This document shows, one piece after another, positions 13,901 through 21,381 of a stretch of DNA of 32,100 nt. This DNA comes from Mycobacterium sp. 852002-51057_SCH5723018 (lineage in GTDB: Bacteria; Actinomycetota; Actinomycetes; Mycobacteriales; Mycobacteriaceae). Within the stretch, counting starts at the first letter, position 1. The number at the start of each line of letters is the position of its first letter. The notes beneath the pieces were generated by a model, which was not told the origin of the DNA, made no database searches, and worked only from the letters and a program-made list of their open reading frames with translations. The stretch covers positions 1 through 32,100 of the forward strand of contig NZ_LZIR01000092.1 in assembly GCF_001667035.1 (NCBI RefSeq), written 5' to 3'. The translations under genes were made by a program, and so were the position numbers.

Positions 13901-15218
13901 TGATGACCAGCTCGGCGGTTTCCAGGCCGGCCAGCACGGTCTTCCGATTGGCCACCGTGGCAATGGGATTGGTGCAGATGATCCAGCACGCTTTGATCTG
14001 TCCGTCGGCCATGCGGGAGAACATGTCGATGGTGCCGGTCCCCACCTCGGTGCGCAGCGACCCGTGGGCAATGCCCCACTGGTCCTCCACGAACAAGCGG
14101 TCGGCGGCCGATGTCAGCGAGCGCTGACCCGGCAAACCCGGTCCCATGTAACCCATTTCGCGACCGCCCATCGCGTTGGGCTGTCCGGTCAGTGAGAAGG
14201 GACCGCTGCCGGGCTTGCAGATGGCGCCGGTCGCCAGGTGCAGGTTGCAGATCGCGTTGGTGTTCCAGGTGCCGTGGGTGCTCTGGTTGAGCCCCATCGT
14301 CCAGCAGCTCATCCAGTTCGCGGCTTCGCCGATCCAGCGGGCCGCGGTGCGGATGTCTTCGACCGGGATGCCGGTGATTTCGCTGACTTTGTCGGGGGTG
14401 AACTGCTGCAGGAAGCTGGGCATCACCTCCCATCCTTCGGTGAATTCGGCGATGAATTCGTCGTCGGTGTGCCCGTTCTCGACGATCAGGTGCAGCAAAC
14501 CGTTGAGCAATGCCAGATCCGTGCCGGGGGCGATCTGCAGAAACAGGTCCGCCTTCTCCGCGGTCGCGGTGCGCCGCGGGTCGACCACGATGAGCTTGGC
14601 GCCCTCCTTGACGCGATCCATCATGCGCAGATGAAGGATTGGGTGACAGTCGGCCATGTTGGCGCCGACCACGAAGAACGCGTCAGCGCGGTCGAAGTCC
14701 TGGTACGAGCCGGGCGGTCCGTCGGCACCCAGGGAGAGTTTGTAGCCGAAACCCGCGCTGGCCATGCACAGTCGCGAGTTCGCCTCGATCTGGTTGGTTC
14801 CGATGAACCCCTTGGTCAGCTTGTTCGCCAGATACTGTGCCTCGAGCGACATCTGACCGGACACGTACATCGCGAACGCATCCGGGCCGTGTTCGTCGAT
14901 GATGGCCCGTAATTGCTGCGCACTCCGGGCGATGGCGTCGTCCATGTCGATCGGCTCGGGCTCCTCGCCACGATCGGCACGCAGATATGCCGACTCCATC
15001 CGGCCGGGCGCGGACAACAGGTCCGCGGTGGTCGCCCCCTTGGTGCACAGCCGGCCGAAGTTGGCCGGATGGCTTTTGTCTCCAACAGTTTTCGTGACGT
15101 GACCACGGTCGCTTTCCGGAGCGGTTGTGATCTGCAACACCATGCCGCAGCCGACGCCGCAGTAGGCGCACAGGCTGTTCACGGTGCCCTCACGGGCACC
15201 ATGAGGCGTTTTGGCCAC
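10998..15218 (-). CDS. Single-chain assimilatory nitrate reductase (molybdopterin, flavodoxin and FAD/NAD(P)H reductase fusion; NasN-type)
   Basis: A 1406-residue fusion predicted to reduce nitrate to nitrite with NAD(P)H in one polypeptide. Residues 1-60 bind a 4Fe-4S cluster (Cys17, Cys20, Cys24, Cys58; LCAYCGVGCGMV and NFGRLCTKG). Residues about 65-720 are the bis-MGD molybdopterin domains, with probable Mo ligand Cys151 (ANSRLCMASAG) and the TGRVPHQWHTMTKTG block. A Pro/Ala-rich linker leads to a flavodoxin domain at about 855-1000 (LWASQTGNAEELA, TTGDGEPPDNG). A CPR-like FAD domain (RLYSISSSPKV) and an NAD(P)H domain (GPGTGIAPFRG at 1266, YVCGSANPMAKDV) follow. The GTG at 15218 has GGGAGGG eight bases upstream; the longer frame lacks a site. 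Diflavin monomeric nitrate reductases of this layout are known from mycobacteria (NasN of M. smegmatis). A GlnR-like box upstream fits nitrogen control. Nitrite reductase genes are not in the window. Confidence 0.88.
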   Translation of the reverse strand: MAKTPHGAREGTVNSLCAYCGVGCGMVLQITTAPESDRGHVTKTVGDKSHPANFGRLCTKGATTADLLSAPGRMESAYLRADRGEEPEPIDMDDAIARSAQQLRAIIDEHGPDAFAMYVSGQMSLEAQYLANKLTKGFIGTNQIEANSRLCMASAGFGYKLSLGADGPPGSYQDFDRADAFFVVGANMADCHPILHLRMMDRVKEGAKLIVVDPRRTATAEKADLFLQIAPGTDLALLNGLLHLIVENGHTDDEFIAEFTEGWEVMPSFLQQFTPDKVSEITGIPVEDIRTAARWIGEAANWMSCWTMGLNQSTHGTWNTNAICNLHLATGAICKPGSGPFSLTGQPNAMGGREMGYMGPGLPGQRSLTSAADRLFVEDQWGIAHGSLRTEVGTGTIDMFSRMADGQIKACWIICTNPIATVANRKTVLAGLETAELVISQDAFLETETNEYADVLLPAALWTESEGVMVNSERNLTLFQPAVEAPGQALPDWQIIARIACAMGYSDEFSYDSAEEVFEEIKRFWNPATGYDLRGASYDRLRRTPLQWPCPPESGDDRRPIRYLNDGVSQRRLIREDGSVPRLAFPTPSGRAVFFARPHLLPEEMPDDDYPFLLNTGRVPHQWHTMTKTGKVAKLNKLNPGPFVEIHPDDAARLQISDDDPVEIASRRGRAVLPAVVTDRVRPGNCFAPFHWNDVFGEYLSINAVTNDAVDPVSYQVEFKACAVTLTKVAVRKPDSAPEVPEPDRGREVEATDLARVDAFAQLVGVANEPAPDFGPLGRSYLAGLITGLRSEAGRGTTGVPTVPQSAPFDTATRLWVDGLLAGLFARTDAAPPAPAPAVEGPAIETPEVGRAPERAPVVVLWASQTGNAEELASDVAARLGENGLPVALHAMDDFPLAELTTTREVLLITSTTGDGEPPDNGTGLWRALTSDGAPRFGDTRYAVLALGDSNYDDFCGHGRKLDERLAELGATRIVDRVDCEPDYEDAAATWLSGVIQALVRMSAPVGRDGGVQAPAAPFAVATPTRRGSGSGGVGYTKKHPLITGMAHNIKLNGPSSTKDVRQLVFQLPEDTISYEAGDALGVWPRNSDRLVDEWLSVTGLDGQTPVEVGEHGLMSLRSALTERIEIAHISRDLVRFVQERTGDPTLAELLKPENRAALSDWTWGRQSIDLLAQLPVSASAHEWLRVLKRLQPRLYSISSSPKVCPGEVHLTVSPVRYNFQGVPRRGVCSTYLADRSPGDRVAVFLQSSSNFRPPSDPRTPMIMVGPGTGIAPFRGFLQERRALGHTGPNWLFFGEQHAETDYYYRDELEQMRDDGFLTELDLAFSRDQREKVYVQHLMRKRGAELWRWLQDGAQLYVCGSANPMAKDVDRALSDIAAEHGSLDPDAARAYVQSLSTDKRYHRDVY

Positions 15219-15275
15219 GCCTACTTCCCTCCCTACTAGCGCATGGGCTACGGCACTAAATGGTGCGACAAGGAT

Positions 15276-15313
15276 GTTTCGGCACCGGGCGTCCGATGTT
15301 TCCGCCGCTTTAC
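15276..15313 (-). promoter_or_regulatory. GlnR-like operator upstream of the nitrate reductase gene
   Basis: On the minus strand: GTAAA, 6 bases, GAAAC, 6 bases, CGCCC, 6 bases, GAAAC. This is the a-b-a-b arrangement of the GlnR box, ending 58 bases before the GTG start. The second half-site pair is weaker (CGCCC). The same block occurs at 10942-10979 upstream of the remnant copy. GlnR is the known activator of nitrogen assimilation genes in mycobacteria; binding here is inferred from the pattern. Confidence 0.6.
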
Positions 15314-15488
15314 GGCTTGCTCTCACCGGATCCGAAGCGCTGTGTGAGTGTCCGGAGGGCCGCAAACCAAACGGATAACCGCAGGTCAGCGCCGATCTGC
15401 GACTTCGCCCACGTTACCCGCAGATGCTTGGGAATCGCCCCTCAGAAGGGGGTTCCGATGAAACAAATGGGACATTCACAGTTTTCGT

Positions 15489-15494
15489 TAAGCT
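15489..15494 (+). promoter_or_regulatory. Candidate -10 box (TAAGCT) giving a leaderless lppP-like transcript
   Basis: TAAGCT is followed by CACAAT and the GTG at 15501. The six-base spacing supports the GTG as the true, leaderless start and rules out the overlapping out-of-frame ATG at 15499. Confidence 0.5.
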
Positions 15495-15500
15495 CACAAT

Positions 15501-15983
15501 GTGCGTCGCTTGTTTGTGATTGTGCTGCTTTTGTTGGTCTCGGCTTGCGGCGGCAAATCGACGACACCGCCGGCCTCGCAAACCGATACCTGCAAGCAGT
15601 CGGACGGGCCGACGGCCGACACGGTGCGGCAGGCCATCTCCTCGGTTCCGGTGGAGGTTCCGGGATCGAGCTGGGTCGAGATCGCCCGCGGGCACACCAA
15701 GAACTGCCGCTTGTACTGGGTGCAGATCATCCCGACCATCGCCAGCGAGTCGACCCCTCAGCAGCTGCTGTTCTTCGACCACGACAGGCCCCTCGGTCCG
15801 GCCACACCAAACCCGAAGCCGTACATCACCGTGCTGCCCGCCGGCGACGACACCATCACCGTCCAGTATCAATGGCAGGTCGGCAAGGAAGAGCCGTGTT
15901 GTCCCAAGGGCATCGGAACGGTGAAGTTCCACATCGGCTCAGATGGCACGCTGCAACCGCTCGGCAAGATCCCTCACCAATAG
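15501..15983 (+). CDS. LppP-like lipoprotein
   Basis: A 160-residue exported lipoprotein. The signal peptide MRRLFVIVLLLLVSAC places the acylated cysteine at Cys16 (lipobox VSAC). The mature part is a small beta-rich domain with PNPKPYITVLPAGDDTITVQ, WVEIARGHTKNCRLYWVQ and KEEPCCPKG, typical of the mycobacterial LppP/LprE family of unknown function. Additional cysteines (31, 69, 132, 133) may pair in the oxidising cell envelope. I recognise it as resembling Rv2330c (LppP). It is divergent from the nitrate reductase gene across ~280 bp and convergent with the acyl-CoA oxidase-like gene (32-bp gap). Confidence 0.85.
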   Translation: MRRLFVIVLLLLVSACGGKSTTPPASQTDTCKQSDGPTADTVRQAISSVPVEVPGSSWVEIARGHTKNCRLYWVQIIPTIASESTPQQLLFFDHDRPLGPATPNPKPYITVLPAGDDTITVQYQWQVGKEEPCCPKGIGTVKFHIGSDGTLQPLGKIPHQ

Positions 15984-16015
15984 GCTTGCGGCACAGCCCC
16001 TCGCGACGCTGACGC

Positions 16016-17956
16016 TCAGGCCGACAGGTTCTCGGGGTGCAGCATCTCGGCGTAGCGCAGCGGCTCGGGGATCCCGAACCCGTCGACCAGCGTCTCGGCA
16101 TGCGGGCGCAGCGCCCGGCAGCGATCGTTGATGCCACGAGTGACGGCCTTGGCCCGCTCGGTGGACAGGTAGCGGTGCTCGATGTACCAGGCCTTGTCAT
16201 CCTCGATCACCGACAACGCATACAAGTCGCAGACGATGCACAACAACTCGCGGGCCTTCTCATCCTCGCAGGCGTCGATCCCGGCGACGAAGGCTTCCAA
16301 CACGATTCGGTCGATGTGCGCGTTCGCGGCGTGCAACACATGGTCTTGCACCGCGTTGAACGCGTCGAATTGCGACATGTCCTTGGATTTGGCCTGCAGC
16401 CGTCGCGCCACCGACGCCAGTAGATATTCTTCGCGGTCCTCGAACATCTTGATCTGGGTGCCTCGGTTGAACAGGCTGCCTTCTTCCTCGCTGTCCTGCC
16501 GGGTGTCCACGATCGTTTGGATGATCGTCTCCGCCGCAGTGCGTTTCAGAACACGCTCGCCAACGGTGTTGGCCGCGAAGCGCACCCATTCGACCGGGCT
16601 CATGCTGCGGATGTCGTCGGCGTACGCCGTCAGCAGCTCCTTGGCCACTAATTGAGTCAGCACGTGGTTGTCGCCCTCGAATGTGGTGAACACGTCGGTG
16701 TCGCCGCGCAGCCCGATCAGCCGGTTCTCGGCCATGTAACCCGCGCCCCCGCACGCCTCGCGGGCTTCCTGAATGGCTCGGGTCGCGTGCCAGGTGTTCG
16801 CCGCCTTCAGCCCCGCGGCCCGGGCCTCCAGCTCGCGCTGCTCGTCGGCGTCGGGGGCGTCGGCGGTCTGAATGTCGTGGCACTTGCTCACCAGCTCGTT
16901 CTGGGCGAACTGCAGCGCGTATGAGCGTGCGATCAACGGAAACAGCCGGCGCTGGTGCACCAGGTAGTCCATGATCAGCACCTCGGTGTCCTCATCAGGT
17001 GCGCTGAATTGCCTGCGCTGCAACGCATATCGGGTAGCGATGTCCAGCGCGACGCGGGCGGCGGCGCCCGCGCTACCGCCGACGGTGATCCGGCCGCGGA
17101 TCAGGGTCCCCAGCATGGTGAAGAACCTGCGGTTGGGGTTCTCGATCGGCGAGCTGTAGGTGCCGTCGGGTGCGACGTCGCCGTACTTGTTCAGCAGATT
17201 CACCCGCGGGACGCGGACGTGGTCGAACACGATGCGGCCATTGTCGACGCCGGGCAGTCCGCCCTTGTATTCGCAGTCCGACGTGGTGATCCCGGGCAGG
17301 TCGCTGCCGTCGGCGTCGCGGATCGGGACCAGCACGCAGTGCACGCCGTGGTTGACCGGCTCGCCATTCTCGGTGGTGATAAGCTGCGCGAAAACCGCTG
17401 CAGTGGTTGCGGTTTCGGCCGCGCCGCCGATGTAATCCTTGCGGGCGGTCGGGGTGGGGGAGTCGATGACGAACTCCTGCGTCTCGGGATCGTACGTCGC
17501 GGTGGTTTCCACCGATTGAACGTCGCTGCCGTGTCCGGTCTCGGTCATCGCAAAGCAACCGCGCATCTCGAGGCTGATGATCTTCTTCACGTAGGCCTCG
17601 TGGTGACGCTCGGTGCCGAGGTTCTCGACGGCGCCGCCGAACAGCCCCCACTGCACCCCGGCCTTCACCATCAGCGACAGGTCCGACATTGCCAGCATCT
17701 CGATCATCGTGATCGCCGCACCCACGTCGCCGGTGCCGCCGTGCTCTTTGCGGAAGTTGTCGGCGGCGACACCGAACGCGGCCATGATCCTCATTTGCTC
17801 GGCCACCTTGGTGCGGGCGATCACGGTGTTAGGCGTGTAGTGGGGGCGGAACAACTCCTCGGTCATGGTGGCCCGCATCCGGTTCTTCACGTCGCGCCAA
17901 CGCCCGTCGAGCGCGTTGCGCAGATGTTCGGCAGTGGTTTTCGTGTCTGGCGCCAT
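16016..17956 (-). CDS. Acyl-CoA oxidase/dehydrogenase-like flavoenzyme
   Basis: A 646-residue FAD enzyme of the acyl-CoA oxidase branch. The N-terminal helical domain is followed by the flavin-contacting signature CFAMTETGHGSDVQSVETTA and TQEFVIDSPT, both characteristic of peroxisomal-type acyl-CoA oxidases. The C-terminal part has REACGGAGYMAENRL and VFTTFEGDNHVL; the Glu of TFEGDN corresponds to the catalytic base of acyl-CoA oxidases. It should introduce a trans-2 double bond into an acyl-CoA in beta-oxidation. The electron acceptor (oxygen or ETF) cannot be told from sequence. I start at ATG 17956, which lies seven bases after a TACCGT box; the frame is open further upstream to 18016 without a ribosome-binding site. 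No peroxidase or hydratase partner is adjacent. The chain length preference is unknown. Confidence 0.85.
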   Translation of the reverse strand: MAPDTKTTAEHLRNALDGRWRDVKNRMRATMTEELFRPHYTPNTVIARTKVAEQMRIMAAFGVAADNFRKEHGGTGDVGAAITMIEMLAMSDLSLMVKAGVQWGLFGGAVENLGTERHHEAYVKKIISLEMRGCFAMTETGHGSDVQSVETTATYDPETQEFVIDSPTPTARKDYIGGAAETATTAAVFAQLITTENGEPVNHGVHCVLVPIRDADGSDLPGITTSDCEYKGGLPGVDNGRIVFDHVRVPRVNLLNKYGDVAPDGTYSSPIENPNRRFFTMLGTLIRGRITVGGSAGAAARVALDIATRYALQRRQFSAPDEDTEVLIMDYLVHQRRLFPLIARSYALQFAQNELVSKCHDIQTADAPDADEQRELEARAAGLKAANTWHATRAIQEAREACGGAGYMAENRLIGLRGDTDVFTTFEGDNHVLTQLVAKELLTAYADDIRSMSPVEWVRFAANTVGERVLKRTAAETIIQTIVDTRQDSEEEGSLFNRGTQIKMFEDREEYLLASVARRLQAKSKDMSQFDAFNAVQDHVLHAANAHIDRIVLEAFVAGIDACEDEKARELLCIVCDLYALSVIEDDKAWYIEHRYLSTERAKAVTRGINDRCRALRPHAETLVDGFGIPEPLRYAEMLHPENLSA

Positions 17957-17963
17957 AGTGTGC

Positions 17964-17969
17964 ACGGTA
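17964..17969 (-). promoter_or_regulatory. Candidate -10 box (TACCGT) for the acyl-CoA oxidase-like gene
   Basis: TACCGT on the minus strand is followed by seven bases and the ATG at 17956, consistent with leaderless initiation and with this start choice. Confidence 0.4.
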
Positions 17970-18084
17970 ACCCGCTGGTCGGGCGCTTGAAACGCGTTCG
18001 CCTGCCCAACGTGCATTCACCGCGAGTCCGCGGCCAGATTCTCGCGCTGACTGCACGCTCGGCGATTCCGGGCGGCTGTCGTGA

Positions 18085-20628
18085 TCACGCGGTCAGCTCA
18101 CCAAGCTCCTGCTGTTCGCGCTGCAGTGGCGCCCGGCTGGGTCCGCGGCTGGGCGCCCGCAGCCGATACAGGGTGAACCCGGCCGCCACCGCGCCGAAGG
18201 CGAGCAGCATCGCCATGTCGAACACCCACCAGCCCGAATAGTGGGTCCACATTTCGGCATTGGCGGCCAGCGCGTCGACCCTGCGTAGATCGACCGTCGA
18301 TGCCGTAGCCGCAAATCCCCACTGGGCCGGGACGAACCAGGAGATCTGCTGGAAGCCCCACTTGCCGACCAGTTGGACCAGGCTGCCGTTGAACAGCAGC
18401 GAGACCAGGATCACCGGCACCAGCAGCGGCAGGACCTCCCGCATCCGGTTGCCGAGCGCGGACAGCGCGAGGCCGATGACCGCCGAGACCATCGCCGTGA
18501 CGGCCACGCTCACGTAGAGCTCGGCCGTGGCGTTGTGCAACAAGACGGCGCCGTGCACCGGGCCGCCCTTGACGGCGATGACGATGCCGAATACGACGGC
18601 CGAGAGGGCGGCCGCGGCAAAACCGAAGACGACGACCTTGGCGACCAGGTAGGCCGGCGCCGACAGCCCGATGGCCTGCTCGCGGCGGAAGACGCGACGC
18701 TCGTCGACCAGCGTGCGGATGGTCAGCACGAGGCCAACGATCACCGCGGCGATGTTGAGCGCGGCCAGGATCTCGATGGCTTCATGCGGGTTGGAGCTGC
18801 TCGGGTTGGGCCGCTCTAGGCCCGAGTCGCCGGGTATCAGCAGGGTCAGCGCCGCCAGCACGAAGGGCAGGACCAGCAAGAACAAGAGGTACAGGCGCTC
18901 GCCGAGGAGCAGGCGAAGCTGGCGACGAGCCACGAGCCAGATTTGCCGCTTGAGCGGCAGCTCTGCCGGCGGCGGCCACGGCGCGGCGACCTCGGGCGGC
19001 GTGGCCGGCACCCCTGCCGGCTGGCGTGTCAGGAATGCGCGGTGGGCACCGTCGGGGTCCGTGCGCACCTGCTCGACGACACGTGCCCAGTCGGTGCTGC
19101 CCAGCGTGGACTCGACCTGCAGGGGCGTGCCCAGGAACGCCACGGCGCCGGTCGATGTCAGCACCAAAACCTGATCGCACATGTTGAGGTGCCGCAGCGA
19201 TTCCTGCGAGGACATGGCCACCACCACGACGCAGCCGACATCGGCCTGGCGCCGCAGCATCGCCATCACGTGCTCCTGTTGCGCCGCGTCCAGCCCGGCG
19301 GTCGGTTCGTCGACCACCAGCAGCGTCGGTCTGGTGAGGAGCTCGACCGCCATCGACACGCAGCGGCGCGCCTCGGGTGGGAGCTTGCTGATTCGGGTCG
19401 CGCGGTGCGGCGTCAGATCGAGCTCTTCGAGAAGCTGGTCCACCACCCGCTGGCGGTGCTCGGGCGCGGTGTCCGGCGGCAGGCGCAGTTCGGCGGCGAA
19501 CCGCATTTCCCGCTCGACGGTCAGCCGCGGGTGAACCCGCTCGTCGCGCTGCACGATCCCGATGTGGCTGCGCATGGACTCGGGCTCGGCGTGCACGTCG
19601 TGCCCATCCACGGTGGTGTGGCCGGAGCTGGTTTCCCTGGTGCCGGCGAGGAGCTGGAGCAGCGCGGAGTTGCGTGCCGGCGACGGCCCGGTGATCGCGG
19701 TCAATGTCCCGGGCCGCGCCATGAACGAGATATCGGTGAGCATCTCGTGCCCGTCGACGGCCAGCCCCAGCTGGTATGCGGCCACCCCGAGGGTGCGCGC
19801 GTCGGGTCGAAGCGGCAGTCGATAGGTGGCGCTCGGCTCCTCGGTGCGGAACGACGGGCGCGAAGCGGGCAGCTTGCGGGTGGTCATCTGCTCGATCAGA
19901 TCCTGGCCCCGGGGTGCTTCGTCGTCCGCGACGGGCGGCGGCGGGACGGGTGGCGCCGCGGGTGGCGATGGCGGGACGACGGGTGGCGCCGCAGGTTCTG
20001 ACGCCTCAGGTGGGCTGGGGCGCTCGGCCTCGGGCGGACTGGGCCGCTCGGCCGCAGGCGGTTGCGGTGGCGCGATCCGTATTCGCTGGGTGGCCCGCTC
20101 CGAGGGGGCCTGCAAGTTGGGATCGTCGCGGCGTGGGGGCTGCGCCGCCACAGGCGGAGGCGCAGGACGCGCCGCCACGGGCGGCGGCGGTGGAGGTGTT
20201 GGCGGCGGGGAGGGGCGGAATTGCGGCGGCCGCGGGTGCGGCGGCCCTTGCGGCGGACCGGCCGGGCGCAGGGGCGGTCCCGCCGGCGGACCGATCTGGA
20301 ACACCAACCGCGGACCTCGCTGCGGATCGCCGATGGTGATCGCCTGCCCGGAGTGGATGTCGACCGCGGACACGCGGCTGCCGTTCACGAACATGCCGTG
20401 GGGGCTGCTGCTGATGGCCACCCAGTGGCTACCGGTGAACCGCAGGACCACGTCCGGGCCGGCCGCCGGCGGCGGTGGGGCCGCGTTTCCCGGGCGCCCC
20501 AAGGGAATGTCGACCCCGTGGCCGTAGCCCACCAGCACGTCGCGGCCCGGGCCAAAGACGTACCGCGTCGGACCGAACCACACGGTCAAAGGGGAGGCCG
20601 GAATGGCGGAAGCCTCGGTCCGCATCAC
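18085..20628 (-). CDS. FHA-ABC membrane protein with degenerate FHA and ATPase motifs
   Basis: An 847-residue single chain laid out like Rv1747-type half transporters. It has an N-terminal FHA-like domain (about 15-115, GMFVNGSRV), a Pro-rich linker (about 116-265), an ABC nucleotide-binding domain (about 285-500) and six membrane spans of ABC2/ABCG type (about 560-830, with DERRVFRREQAIGLSAPAYL). The ATPase is unusual. Walker A reads GPSPARNS (314-321) with Asn320 where the invariant Lys should be and Arg319 replacing Gly. The signature is SKLPPEARR instead of LSGGQ, and the H-loop position reads AMSSQ. Walker B (LLVVDEPTAGLD) and the Q-loop are intact. The FHA domain lacks the usual GR and SxxH residues for phosphothreonine. 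It may be a regulator or scaffold and not an active pump. GTG (20628) and ATG (20625) are equally possible starts, with AAAGG upstream. It follows the MarR gene on the same strand. Confidence 0.85.
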   Translation of the reverse strand: MMRTEASAIPASPLTVWFGPTRYVFGPGRDVLVGYGHGVDIPLGRPGNAAPPPPAAGPDVVLRFTGSHWVAISSSPHGMFVNGSRVSAVDIHSGQAITIGDPQRGPRLVFQIGPPAGPPLRPAGPPQGPPHPRPPQFRPSPPPTPPPPPPVAARPAPPPVAAQPPRRDDPNLQAPSERATQRIRIAPPQPPAAERPSPPEAERPSPPEASEPAAPPVVPPSPPAAPPVPPPPVADDEAPRGQDLIEQMTTRKLPASRPSFRTEEPSATYRLPLRPDARTLGVAAYQLGLAVDGHEMLTDISFMARPGTLTAITGPSPARNSALLQLLAGTRETSSGHTTVDGHDVHAEPESMRSHIGIVQRDERVHPRLTVEREMRFAAELRLPPDTAPEHRQRVVDQLLEELDLTPHRATRISKLPPEARRCVSMAVELLTRPTLLVVDEPTAGLDAAQQEHVMAMLRRQADVGCVVVVAMSSQESLRHLNMCDQVLVLTSTGAVAFLGTPLQVESTLGSTDWARVVEQVRTDPDGAHRAFLTRQPAGVPATPPEVAAPWPPPAELPLKRQIWLVARRQLRLLLGERLYLLFLLVLPFVLAALTLLIPGDSGLERPNPSSSNPHEAIEILAALNIAAVIVGLVLTIRTLVDERRVFRREQAIGLSAPAYLVAKVVVFGFAAAALSAVVFGIVIAVKGGPVHGAVLLHNATAELYVSVAVTAMVSAVIGLALSALGNRMREVLPLLVPVILVSLLFNGSLVQLVGKWGFQQISWFVPAQWGFAATASTVDLRRVDALAANAEMWTHYSGWWVFDMAMLLAFGAVAAGFTLYRLRAPSRGPSRAPLQREQQELGELTA

Positions 20629-20641
20629 CGCTACCTTTCGT

Positions 20642-20663
20642 CACCGATCAGACCACCGATTAG
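20642..20663. repeat. Pair of 10-bp direct repeats just upstream of the FHA-ABC gene
   Basis: CACCGATCAG (20642-20651) and CACCGATTAG (20654-20663) differ at one base and are spaced 12 bp start to start, 14 bases upstream of the start codon. They may be a regulator-binding site or part of the 5' leader. Confidence 0.5.
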
Positions 20664-20713
20664 ACATCGCCCCGGCCTTCGGACGTTGCTTCAAGTGTCT
20701 ACCCGTTGGCTTT

Positions 20714-20735
20714 GGTCTCTCCACGGTCTCTCCAC
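20714..20735. repeat. Exact tandem duplication of an 11-mer (GGTCTCTCCAC x2)
   Basis: Two abutting identical copies occur at 20714-20724 and 20725-20735, in the 137-bp gap between the marR stop and the FHA-ABC start. An 11-bp period would place both copies on the same face of the helix, so an operator is possible. It could also be a simple slippage repeat. Confidence 0.55.
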
Positions 20736-20744
20736 CGAGCGCCT

Positions 20745-20760
20745 GTCCGCCGAGGCGGAC
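20745..20760 (-). terminator. Short GC-rich hairpin after marR
   Basis: GTCCGCC (20745-20751) and GGCGGAC (20754-20760) form a 7-bp inverted repeat five bases downstream of the marR stop. There is no U-run. It could attenuate read-through into the FHA-ABC gene. Confidence 0.4.
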
Positions 20761-20765
20761 GCCGA

Positions 20766-21263
20766 TCACAGGGTATTGCGTCGCCCAGACGCGGCGGCAT
20801 TCTCGAGCAGCCGGCGCAGCACCCCGACCGCGTCCTTGAGCACCTGGCGGTCCGTTGGTTCCAACAGTGCCAATTGCGGCTCGATCGCGGCGGCGCGGTC
20901 CGCGCGGACCGCGTTGAGCGTGCGGATGCCGTCGTCCGTGATGCGGATGCGCACCGCCCGGGCGTCCCCGGGATCGACGGTTCGGGTGACCAGGCCGGCC
21001 TCCTCGAGGCGGCGCACCTGGGTGGTCATCGTCGGTTGCGAGCAGTGATCGACGGCGGCCAGGTCACCGATGCGGGCCTCGCCGTGGGCTTCGATGGTGG
21101 CCAGCAGCCTGGCCTGCGCGGCGGGCAGCGGCATCTGGATGCGCTGGGTCGCCAGCCGGTTGAGCCGCGCGACGACGGCGAGCAGGTCTGCTCCCAGCCC
21201 GGGCTGCGGCTCGGTGTTTGCGGCGTCAACGACATCGTTGTTGTTGGCGGCGGATGCATTCAT
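20766..21263 (-). CDS. MarR-family transcriptional regulator (Rv2327-like)
   Basis: A 165-residue winged-helix repressor. After an Asn/Ala-rich N-terminal extension come the dimer helix (LGADLLAVVARLNRLATQR), the helix-turn-helix (IGDLAAVDHCSQPTMTTQVR with RLEEAGLVTR) and the wing (DPGDARAVRIRITDDG), all typical of MarR. The C-terminal dimer helix follows. The ATG at 21263 has GGAGG almost abutting it, so spacing is poor; a leaderless or slightly internal start cannot be excluded. The longer open frame upstream is antisense to the ECF gene leader. It lies divergent from the ECF transporter (118 bp between starts) and upstream of the FHA-ABC gene, both reasonable targets. The ligand is unknown. 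Confidence 0.88.
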   Translation of the reverse strand: MNASAANNNDVVDAANTEPQPGLGADLLAVVARLNRLATQRIQMPLPAAQARLLATIEAHGEARIGDLAAVDHCSQPTMTTQVRRLEEAGLVTRTVDPGDARAVRIRITDDGIRTLNAVRADRAAAIEPQLALLEPTDRQVLKDAVGVLRRLLENAAASGRRNTL

Positions 21264-21381
21264 ACCTCCATGGTTGCATAGGTTTGCTAAGCGAGACGTC
21301 CGCCACGCGTCCGGACCGCAAAACCCAGGGCCACTGGCGCGCTGCGGGGACTTGCCGCCGCGGCCTGGCACAATCGGTAAA

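Noticed and set aside
10926..14195. Long plus-strand open frame (1089 codons) across the nitrate reductase gene
   Set aside because: It is antisense to a clearly conserved enzyme; its translation is Arg/Gly/Val/Gln-rich with no domain, as expected from the third-position G/C bias of the real gene.
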